Origin: Arcuatula senhousia
Lineage: Eukaryota; Mollusca; Bivalvia; Mytilida; Mytilidae
Length of the DNA: 64,000 nucleotides
Direction of reading: 5' to 3'
Assembly: GCA_963971305.1 (NCBI GenBank)
Contig: OZ020308.1
Location: 24,891,275 to 24,955,274, forward strand
In this document: positions 27,101 to 39,100 of the stretch, in pieces
Numbering within the stretch: position 1 is the first letter of the stretch
Layout: each line of letters starts with the position of its first letter
Notes under the pieces: generated by a model
Told to the model about the DNA's origin: nothing
Seen by the model: only the letters and a program-made list of their open reading frames with translations
Database searches by the model: none
Position numbers and translations under genes: made by a program

Positions 27101-30100
27101 AATTGGTTGTTGTAGTCACCTACAAAACCAAAATTTAAGATAACTTCATTACTAGAGAACAAGTTTGATCAATATAAAAATGTCGAAGAAAATTGTATTA
27201 AGCTTAAGAGAAATAAAAACTGCAATGTATCTGTAGTGTTGATTAAACCTGATTATATGTATATGACTCTCGTCCGTTAAAACTTGATGATCTGGTGTTA
27301 AGACACATCGCTTCGTCGTTTTGAGACGAAAATAATAAGGAGTCGTATTTGATTAATATATAAAATATCGGCCAATTATGATAGGTGTGTAAATTAAGAA
27401 AAAGTACATTTTGTCATAGAGCGATATGAAATAGTTACTATCTGTGACTATTTTAGGACTGGATTAGAATCATATACATTTTATTTAGCCCATGGGCCAA
27501 TTGCAGAACCGCGAGCAGCGCCTTCTGGCCTCGTTGAAGGCTGCTGGTGGTTGTCCATTGTGGTTTTTCTGAATTGCCGCTTGATTGTGGGCTGTGTCGT
27601 GTACACTTATTCCACATCTAATTATTTTCAATGTAGAATATATATTCTTGTTGAAATTCATATTTTCTTGATATCGTGAGTGAGTTGGTGTTTTACGCAC
27701 GTGCAACGCTATACAGGTTATTTACAGGCGATGAACATGAAAAGGATGATACAATGAACATGAAATGATGATGATAAATGAAATATGGGGGTAGGATGGG
27801 ACATAAAGGACCGGTAAATTTTGAAGAACCACAGGAAAAGGGGAGAAGTGGGTAGGGGCGGGCAATTTAGCCTATGTGGTGCACTTCTTGGCGGTCCACA
27901 AAGGATTTTTTTACGTGCATGAAACGTGGCACTCTCCACACACGTCTTGATATCATGTAAATTTCTTCAAGAAATTTCTTAATAAGCGATCCAACTGCTA
28001 AAGGCAGAGCAAACAAAACATTTGATAAATCATCTCCTAAAACAATCATTAATTTACTCTGCATTTACAACGTTGCATTATGTATTCTAATTTTTAATGC
28101 TATGGTTTTAAGTGTCACTTCAAACTCATAGTGAGTTTGATACAAAATGGACGAGCATAGGTTTTAACTTGATTTTTTTATCTGACTATTTATTTGAAAA
28201 ATAAATATCTTTATATCTTAGTTTGTAATGTTTAGCGTTTTTGTTCGTTTAATATTAAAGCAGGTTTTGTAGAATATTAGCCCATATACATATTATATAT
28301 CTATCAAGACTGCTAAAGGTCTCACCAAGTATCTATCATCTTCACTACCACCGTAAGCTGCTGTCAACGCTGCTGCACACACTTCGGTATACCAGGCGTT
28401 CTTTCCAGCCTCCACGCTAGAAACTGCTATAGTGTATATACTGTTAACGTAGCCATCACCATTACAATTATCTGCTGTCTGTCCATTACCAGATGCCCAA
28501 ACATATATTGCACCCTTGCCATTTCTGCCCTATGACACAATTCATATTACATTTACTACTTGTGTTCTTTTAAACACTGTAGCATTTTATTCGTTATCTT
28601 TATGATTATAGATAAAGGTACATTTGAAAGTTAGTCAACACAGCAATTTTCATGTTAGTTGGTTATATCTAGGCAAATTAAACATGAAAATAATTTGAAG
28701 CAATTGCAAAAACTTAATAATTAAAAATAAGATTTGTTTCAGCCTATGACCAAAAAAATTAAAATGTAAAGCTTGACGAATTTCGGAACGTGTATGCATA
28801 TGTACAGTCCCGTATTAACGTTAATGCCCGCTTAAAAATGAGAGACTGATTGTATTACATGAGAAAAATGCAAAGTGACCAATATTTGTGAAGGAGCTAT
28901 TCAAAACTATAGCTTTGGACAATGTTAAGCAGTATGATTATTATAAACTCTATAGAAAAAATCAAAAAGTATTTACTTCCTTTGCATTTATATAACATAA
29001 GAGTAGTCCGGGCATGTTCTGAGCCCCAGTCACACTGTCACGTATCAGCTTCCCCGTTTCACTACGTTTTATAAAGTCACGTTTTAATTTAATTTATTGT
29101 CAAAGTTTTCGGTCTTCATGTTTAACTAGGTATATGCTTTGTTTTACAAGGTTTCCTAACGTTTTACTACGTTTTACTAGGTATGGCAAGGTTTAACATC
29201 AGCCGTTTCATTAGGTTTTACCACGTTTTGCTACGTGTGTGGTACATTTTGTCAGGTATTACTAGGCTTTGTCACGTTTTACAAGGTATATGTTACGTTT
29301 TAGTACGTATTGATGCGGTTTTGCTAGGTATGTACTACGTTTTACTACGTTTTACCACGTGCCACTACGCTGCTGTGAAGAATTATCCGCGAAAACGGCG
29401 TAATTTCCCCAAAATAAAAAAAAAATATGTATTCACCAGGAAGAGGTAGTGATTGAAATTCTACCCTATAGATTTTTTTTTATTTTGTGTATAAGTAAAT
29501 AGAAATTCAATTTAACATGTATTTTCCCTATTATTTATATATAATGCATCTCCAATTTAAAGTTGGGGCCTGGATTGCCGAGTGATCTAAGGCGCTTGTT
29601 TAAATACCACACTATTAGTCACTAGCCGATCACCTTTGAGCTGGTGTTCGAGTCCCGTTTGTATTTAACAAAAAAAGGACTTCCCCAACTGTATGTGATT
29701 AGGTTTGTCAGTTACCTGCCCAATGTGGGTGGTTTCCTCTGGGTACTCCTGTTTCCTCAACCATTAAACGCTGACCACCCTACATGGCCCAGGTGCGTCG
29801 ATAAAGGGCGTTACATGTAAACATCAACACACACACACACACCGATTCAAAGTTCGGGGAAAATATTGAAATTTGCTAAGAAAGGTGTACAGCGGGTCCA
29901 ATATAATTGGTAAGTGCGAAGCATAATTTGGTAATAAAAATGACAACAAAGTTCCAGACAATAAATTTTGCTACGCCTGACGCGCGTGACTATAAAGATG
30001 GCGGAAAAACCTCGCTTCGTTCGACAACAGTAAATTTTCTCTTCGTGTTTAAAAAAGTTGTATACATCTAATGAATAAAACCATGTAACCTTTCGGCAAT

Positions 30101-33100
30101 TATGAGTTATGAGAAATAGTCCATAACAAAAATGTGATGCTTGATTAGCTTTTTAAAAAGCTATTGAAGAAACCGACCACTTGACAGCAATTTTTTTGTC
30201 ATGCCGATAAACACAGGCTTTGTTTCAGGTACTCTGATCACAAACGTTAGGGTTTATGATGTTGTGTGGTTCGTCAACAAGCATGGATATTCCCAAATAT
30301 TTGTTTCTGTATAAAAAACATGTATTCGTTGACATATTTACAATTATTTGATTTTTTGGTAAGTGCAAGTCGGTGTACTAAACTAAATTTGTAATGAATA
30401 TTACCACAGTGCAAACATTTTGAAAGTGTGTATTGATTCATGCAGTGCGTTTACGTTTTAATGACATAGATACTTTTTTTTCTAAATTACCGATTCATTT
30501 CTATATTACTATATGTATATGTTTATCAGGCTGATTCAAATCACTTTGATATTTTCCAACAAGGTACATGAACATGTATTGAAAAGATGTACATATTTTC
30601 CAGTCAGGTATGTTAATTTCACATTGCCAATTCGGTTACATTGCTATGATGAGTATGGTCTTCTGTTAACACTAAGTTTTATTTTAAAATGCGTACTAGC
30701 ATGACTTGTACAAATAAATTTGTGATCAATTTATGAAAACCTATACGAATTAAATGTAACTAATGCTTCGAACTTTTTGTATCTAAAAAAGAGTTTGAAA
30801 GTATCACTTACAGAAATATGTTTTAAGGAAAGAAGGTGCTCCTTTAACAATATCGTTCAGCTTTGACCACCGAAACTAAGAAAAAAAAAGGGACTGATAC
30901 TGAATTGAGACAGCACATCACCGGGCACCCAATTTCATATGCGAGCATTGCACGCATTGTGGTTTGCACATTCAAGTGCCGTGGAATGTTAAAAATTACA
31001 ACAAAAAGGGCATACTAATGTAATAAAAAAACTACTTGTTATTGCCACGGGATCTTAACGGCTATCGTTAACGCTGGAAAGCTGATGGCAATGACAAAAA
31101 AAAAGGTCAATGTATTGCAATTGTTACCAGATTACCGGGCTAGATTATTGCATTCATGGTGTCATGTTTATTAAGTTGCTCAAAACAAAATATCAGACTG
31201 CCTAAAATATTCAAAAAAAATGACAAAAAAGTTTGATATAAAATGTTATACTAAATAAACAACTGGGTTATCGGTAAATTTCAGAGGACTTTGCTTTTCA
31301 ATGAAATTGTACGGGACCAAACTCGCACCTTTCTATGTTACCGTGGTGTGTATTAAAAGTCATTTGTTGATTGTTTATGGATATCATTATTTTTTACACT
31401 GTTTAGGATTTCATTTTGATAATCAGTTACTGAATACGACAGTACCGTTTTGTCTGTTGAATATGAAATGAGAGGAGAAACTATATTGTTGTTTATTCAG
31501 TTGCGCTTTATTTCTGCTCATATCGTGTTACGCCTAGGATTTTACACAATAAAAAAAGCTCAATATTTATTCCTAAAAAGAAAAGCAATCGGACACATCA
31601 AGGATATAATAACCCCCTAAAATGGTTCAAGAAAGACAGAAATGGCCGGATTTCGTTAAACAGCTGGGAGTGTATGAGCCTCAGACCTGAATTCGAATCT
31701 CACGTTCTTGGAGCCCATGCTGATGCTGCATACCAAATATCAAGGGGCTGTGATTAGTAGTAAAAAAAGTAAGTAAGTAATATTTATTTAAAGCCGTCAT
31801 ATTATATACAAAATAACAGAAACTTGAGCTCTGTAGAGCTCTTTAAACGACTGGATATTTTAAAACAAATAACATACATTCAACATACAAGACACATATT
31901 GACACAAATAAATGGCATATAAAAGCAGTTAAATAAAGGCAAAATATTATTTTTTACATCGCACACTATGTGGTGGGAAAAACTATATTATAAGAAAAGG
32001 ACCAAGAACAGTGACATAGTGTGCAATATAAAATCAAACATAAATGCAGACAGCACATCAAATAAAGAATAAATAAAATAAAAGCAAGCAGTTAGGCTAG
32101 CACAAATTTGAACAATATAAAAAGCACTATAGCAGAATACAAAAAAGCAGCAACAAAAAACAAACTGGAGCAGAAGGCTCGATATGATGGACATGAAGCA
32201 GGAAGAGTTATGGCAGGCACTGCAAAAACATTTCTCTGTGAAACACCAGGTGGATATGAAATTTTTAAAATGACCAATACTTGTTGAGTTCCTTGCCTTA
32301 TTGGGCAAGGAGTTCCAGATTCAATTGCTGCCTTATACAAAAACTTCTCTTAGCATACCTTGTAGTTGCTGAGAAAACTGTTACGAAAGTATTTTCTCCG
32401 CCTGCCGCCGCCCGACATTCACCATTTTATAATCCGGATTTTCACTAGTGAAATCCGGCTAAAAATTGTTTACAATAGAAATACAAGATTGCTACGCGTA
32501 GCCATGTGTCCCCCGCCGCTGCATAAAAGTTGTGTGGTATTTCAATTCAAGCAATATATTCTCTGAGAAACGATAGAAATAGGTTGTCAAAATATGGGAT
32601 GATCACCTATTAACAGTACCCTATCAGTGTGTAAAGTTTCAGCAACATCCGTTCAGTAGTATTCGAGGAGTTGCAACCACAAACATGTTTGATATGACAA
32701 AGTCCCATTTTTTGGACCGGTAAATCAAAAATTCATAAATAACTCAAAAACCGTAAATATCGCTTCAAAATTTTATTTCGTATTATTATAGAGTACCTTT
32801 TGCTCTATCAGCCTACAAAATTTCAGAACCCTGTGCACCTAGGTAACCGAGATATTGGATGTCCTATATTTTGACCTTTCTTCCCTGTTTCCATAGAAAC
32901 GGCGGCCATTTTGAAAATTTCAAATATGGGATGATCATCTATCAACAGTACCCTATCAGTGTGTAAAGTTTCAGCAACATCGTTTCAGTATTGTCTGATG
33001 GTGTTGCACCCACAAAAACGTTTGACAAAGTCCCTTTTTTCGGACTGAAAAATCACAAATTCGTTAATAACTGGAAAACCGTAAATATCGCTTCTAATTT

Positions 33101-36100
33101 TTTTTCGTATTATTATAGAGTACCTTTTGCTCTATCAGCCTATAACATTTCAGAACCCTGCGCACCTAGGTAACCGAGATATTGAAAGTCCTATTTTTTG
33201 ACCTTTCTTCCCTGTTTCCATGGAAACAGCGGCCATTTTGAAAATTTCAAACGAGGGATGATCATCTACTAATTGTACCCTATCAGTGTGTAAAGTTTCA
33301 GCAACATCCGTTCAATAGTGTGCGAGGAGTTGCACCCACAAAAAACGTGACGGACAGACGGACGGAAAGACGGACGGACGGACGGACCGAGTCCCTCTGA
33401 CGCGTTGCGGTGGGGGACATAAATATTAAAAACGAAAGAATATTGAATATGTGCCAGAAAGACACGATCCACATATTGAAATGATTTTTATAAATGTACA
33501 ACAGCAAAATTTCACTGCGTGTGAAGCGCTTTTCTGGATTAACCTTCATTAGACACGCTAGGAGTAGAAAACTTGAAAAGCCGGTAGAATATTAGAATTA
33601 ATGCAAGGAATGCAAAAGACTTGCTTTTAAAAGTTTTTGCAGTGTCTTGATATACATAACCAATTGTTTTAGTACACTGACTTGCACTTACCAAAAAATC
33701 AAATAATTGTAAATATGTCAACAAATACATGTTTCTTTTACAGAAACAAATATTTGGGAATATCCATGCTTGTTGACGAACCACAAAACATCATAAAACC
33801 TAACGTTTGTGATCAGAGTACCTGAAACAAAGCCTGTGTTTATCGGCATGACAAAAAAAAATTGCTGTCAAGTGGTCGGTTTTTCTTCAATAGCATTTTA
33901 AAAACCAAACCAAGCATCAAATTTTTGTTATGGACTATTTCTCAAAACTCATAATTGCCGAAAGGTTACATGGTTTTATTCATTAGATGTAGCAACACGA
34001 AGAGAAAACTGACTGTTGTCGAACGAAGCGAGGTTTTTCTGCCATCTTTACAGTCACTTACCAAATTATGCTTCGTACTTACCAATCATATTGGGCCCCC
34101 TGGTGTATTTATTTCTAATTTATTTTCGTAATTTTAAATTTTGATGTGTATAAAGCGCATTAAAAATCAATTAGAATAGCTAGCGAATGAATTTTAAATT
34201 ATGAGAGATGTGAAAAAAAGATGCCCACTCACAGACACCCTATCTACCTAAATAAGCGATTTATATGCCATAATTACATTTGTGACTCCGTCGACAAGTG
34301 CAGCTTTAGTGAGAGGACCAGGTTCTTCAAATCCTGTTCCGTCTGTCGGTCCCCAACTGTTTACATAAATATCTACGCTTGCTAGTTCATGTGATAATGC
34401 TTGAGCTTCCTCTCCATCAGAAATGGCAAAGTTTCCTAATATTCGTACGCCTGGAATAATCGTATAGCTTAGCGTTATATTGTAAATGTAATTTCAAATA
34501 GACTGAAAAATGTTAAGGTAATTTCTAATGTGAAAATCATATTATAAGCAATAAACAATCTGAATTAAATTTATGAATCTAAATTCTCATATTCGAGCCC
34601 AAACGGATCGAAAACTTTTTCTTTGATGTGATGGATAAAACTTTGGGTTATTATAAATCTTATAAACATTTTACAACATGATAATATCTATAGCTAGTTT
34701 AGAGCATCTTATTGATCTTAAATATAAATCAATTTATATTGATAATGTTTGATAAATAGCAGAAGTAGTGATTACGAATTTTTCATTAGATCTTTTTTAC
34801 AGGAAACAAGTGTGGACTCTAATGCATATTGCCTAGCAAGCCGCTATGGACACAAAAAAGCAAAGGTCTGCTTTAGTAACATAAAAAAGACTTTATTATT
34901 TCTAGGTCCTGCTAAGGTTTATTGTTGAATTCTATATGTAGCCTTTGCTGTACACATACTATAAAATCGATCTAAAATTAAGCCATGTCGATGAATCTAA
35001 GTCATGCAAGTGTTTATCCTAAACATTATTTGTTTTTAGATCCAGTATAAGCATCGTACTATCTCCTATTTAGTTTAAAATAACTGCATCAAAGTTTGGT
35101 TATGTTAGTGGAGGAAATAGGAAACTATTGCAGTTGCTTGCTTAAACCTTCAGCTCATCGAGCTGTACAAAAGTCTCCATTGGATCAAAGATGTCACAGT
35201 CTGTTGTTCATATATACTTTTAAATCAGCTTAATGTTAAAGTTTAAAAAGGTTTCAATCTTCAAATTATTCTGAGAACTAAAGCTACCAACGGGATTCTG
35301 GGAATACCGAAGAAGAAAATCAAACATATATTTTGCGCCTAGAAATTTTTTATAATTTTCGTTTTATAATATTATTTTCAAACATTTAGTTGCATTCCAA
35401 GCATGCGGAGATGTAAAAAAAAATGTACATTGTTATTTTGACTTTTTTCTAAGTGTGACCAAAAAGGAAACTGGACTCATCCTCTTTTGTATTTTTAGTC
35501 TTGGGCCAATGCAAGACGGCAAGCAGCGACTTATAGTCATGCTGAAGACTGTTGGCTGTTTTCCATTGTGATTTTTAAAATCCACATTTCTTTATGTTGG
35601 TTGTGTGGCGTACAATTATTCCACATCTAATTATCGTCTACTTTAAAAAAATTAATGGTTATCATGTGTCAGATCAGCCTATGATTTTGAAGTATATAAT
35701 ATTATATGAAATAAGTTGATACCCAATTGTAGATCTCTTTATGAACATTTGCAATGTACATGTATGCCTTTAATTTTTTTACGTCAATTATATCATAACT
35801 CAAACAGGGCCAGATCCAGAAATTTTTGAAAGGAGTTGGTCCACATAAATTCCGCTGTGGACGAAGGACGACAAGGGGGTGGTTCTAGACGTTACTTGCG
35901 AAATTTTTGTCGGAAAGGAGGAAAATTCCAATCTCGGACCCCCCCCCCCCACTGCTCAAATATTTGTGATTGTCACCTATTCAAAGATTGTCCCTTCCTT
36001 TATGATATAGACTAAAGCAAACTTATACACGAACGTTGTAATCCATGTTCCGCACACAGGGGCTTGGATTCTGGTCATTTATATTGACTTTTAAGTCGCC

Positions 36101-39100
36101 CCCTACTCTATAATCCAAGCCCCTGTGGTTTTGCACAGTTGACATGTTTGTAGTTGTGGCGACATTGGTCTCTGTGTGGTGAATCGACAACATTATCAAG
36201 CATTGATAACATTTTCGAACAACCAATAACTTGTGACAAATAAGTTTATTTTTCCGGATCCCGCAATAGCTTTGTGAGAAATAGATAAAATTATTTATCC
36301 TTATTAAAATGACCTAGATCAAGACAGACGAATGACCCAATGTGGCTATTTTGTCATTTTCTAAAAATCAATAAAATGCTTGAATTGTGTGTGTCTGATT
36401 GACCTATTTTGCATAAGCATTATTTTTGTCTGTGATAATAAACTTTATTCATTGAATTAACATTTTGAAGTCAAAATACGCAAGATATGCTACACTGACT
36501 AAAATATAATCCGAAGCGGAACACATAATCTACTGGTCGCGGCCATATTGTCTTGATGGAAATCCGAAGATTGAGAATCCGAATATAGCCCCCGAGTGAA
36601 AAGTGAAAGTATGTACATTGCAAAGAGCTTTTGTAAATATAGAAACGACGGAAACAAACGACCTAATTGAAGTATCGCTGCCTTTTTCTTTATAATAGGT
36701 AGTAAATATCTTTAATGGACGGGTATTTCATTTCGCTGAAAGTATCACAAGTTGTTTAAAAGTAATGAATAAATATAATTACGTGAAAAGTTTTGTATTG
36801 TTATCATCTACTTATAGTAAATAAATGAGTTGACTTTAATCTTCCGATGCCGATATACAGCTTTATCACGCCTGATTACGGTAACGTATCACATCCTTTT
36901 CCGTCGCTTATCGGGAGCCTGACGATTTCATTCGTGAAGTTATATAATAAGACTGCTTTTTGAAATGATTTTATTATGAAAAACACAACGTTTAATTTTT
37001 TTTAAGAGGCAACAAGATGAGCTTTTTTCGGTGGATTGAGACATGCTTGTAAACGTCTAGCCCAGTTTTCAAATCGACGTTATTTGTTGCTCCTAACCTA
37101 GCGTTGAATAGAAAAAAATGAGATGTGGTATAAATGTGTGCGATACAGCTCACATAACAAGCGGTAAGTTATAAAGACCTCAATGGAGTATAATTGAAGC
37201 ATATTTTCGGTAATATGTCTCATTTTTACTTTATCTTCGAGCCATTCTGCAGTCCGGCCGAAAAATATCCCAGCCTCGACAAAGAGCAAAATAGGACATT
37301 TATCTATACTTATTGGCCTTAAAAAATAGAACATTTTTGAATCTCACTAACTAAACAGGGTTGTTTTGAGGTTACAACTAAAGGTTCATTATATGTCATA
37401 ATTTCGTTATTTTTTTATTTGTTTCGTTAATTCAATGATTTTAGTTATCTATTCTATTAAATATGTATTTTATGTAAAGACTATATAGATAAACATAAAT
37501 TCTGCTGTTTATGGTTCGATGTTTCAACGGAAAACCACGAGTTTCCGAATTTCAAATAAAATCAGTATGGAATTAAAATAACAATAATTTTGATAACGTC
37601 TATCTCTAAAAGTATCATATTTACCATCGACGTGTTCCTATCGTACGCACCATCTGGTTTAATACAAGCAATGTAAAACCTGGGGGAAAGTTTAATTTAA
37701 AGCCCATAACCCTTTTCTGTTTATTTGATTTTAATATTAATATATTGTATTTATCAATTAAGATATCACCATACAAATCACAAAGCAGGAATATCTTACC
37801 GATCAAAACGGACTTATAAGCAATTCCTGATATGCATATGGAATTGTCCTGTTCTGCAGCAATTATACCACTGACTTGCGTTCCGTGACTGCAATAGAGA
37901 AGAAAACTTATCGCAAAACAATAACAGCAATATGCCTTTTCAAAAGATACTTATCTTCACACAATATTAATATGATTTAAAACGCTATTTATACATTGAA
38001 TGAAATATTTAGTAGTTTTATTGGTGTGAAAACAGCACGACAAAAAAAAACACAAAAAAAACCAGACGAAACAAAAAGATATAAAAACAACTGCAGATCA
38101 ATGAACATTACGAACCCAGGTCGTAATAAGAGTGAATTGAAGTGCTCTGGGAGGATAAGTAATAATAAACCTATTGCGCTGTCACCAGTTAGGTCAATAT
38201 TACGTGTGAAATCCGGCCAATAAAGGTAATAACACAATTACTGAACTTTGAGAATCAATTAAAAGTGTCCTCGAGAGAAGACAAAACAAGAAACACATAC
38301 CGGAGAAATTGAAGCTAGATCACAATGGTCCTGACTTGGTACAGGCATTTCAAACGACATGGGTTAAACCAGGCTTTATTAGTAAAATAGAGCACGCATG
38401 AACTTTATTGTTTTTGAATCAATATTTAATCCAAAAAGAAAACAATCTGTCATAATTTACAATTCCTTTGTTTAACCATACAGTTCTACTTAGTATGTGA
38501 AAAAAACTAGGATGATACTTTTTTATCATCTTTTAAAAGCTGTTAATACACATATACAAGTTCTAATAAGGTTTTATTTTAAAATTTAAAAAAAAAGTAC
38601 TTCATTTTAACATGTTAAGGTGACTTAGGTCATTTTCATTCGTCCAGTATCAATTTTCTTTGTTTGCTTCCGTGGTCATAACCCCCAAAATTAGATACCC
38701 AACGAAGTTTTTTTAAAATTGATCTGGTAGTAGCAGACTTCCGAATTACGAATTCAATAATGCATGAACTGGTCATTTTCATGAAACAACGATAATTGAT
38801 TAATGAATTAAATAAGAAAGAGCTTATTCACATTAACCAGTCTGAGCACATACCTGCTCCCTGATGGAGGATTAGGATCAAGATCAAAACCATATATATC
38901 TCTATCACGTGTTGAATCCTGCAAAAAATATACAAGAGAGTACTGTAAAGCATTTTGTCGTGAGAGAAGCAAAGGTGTACCACAGGGGTAATCAGTAATC
39001 AGACAAAAGACAAAACCGGCAGACAAAAAATCATCACAACAAAACAAACCACATAACAACATAAAACACACACACACAAAATCGCATTCAGCAACGCGAA

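Larger units (their letters stand above)
29890..34102. mobile_element. DNA transposon with ~450-bp inverted repeats and 5-bp target duplication
   Basis: The left arm (29890 to ~30390) and right arm (~33660 to 34102) are inverted copies: ttggtaagtgcgaagcataa, acctcgcttcgttcgacaac, ctttcggcaattatgagt and caagcatggatattcccaaa all recur in reverse. The ends read CAGCGGGTCC and (inverted) CAGGGGGCCC, flanked on both sides by gtgta (29885-29889, 34103-34107). No transposase is visible, so it is non-autonomous. The interior holds later insertions: a LINE-like end at 31770-32400, a pearl-like element at 32497-33423 and a family G piece. A 55-bp insert splits the left arm. Superfamily unresolved. Confidence 0.75.

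Noticed and set aside
29566..29662. tRNA gene
   Set aside because: A and B boxes are present but the cloverleaf, acceptor stem and anticodon arm are not convincing; the sequence continues into a SINE body.
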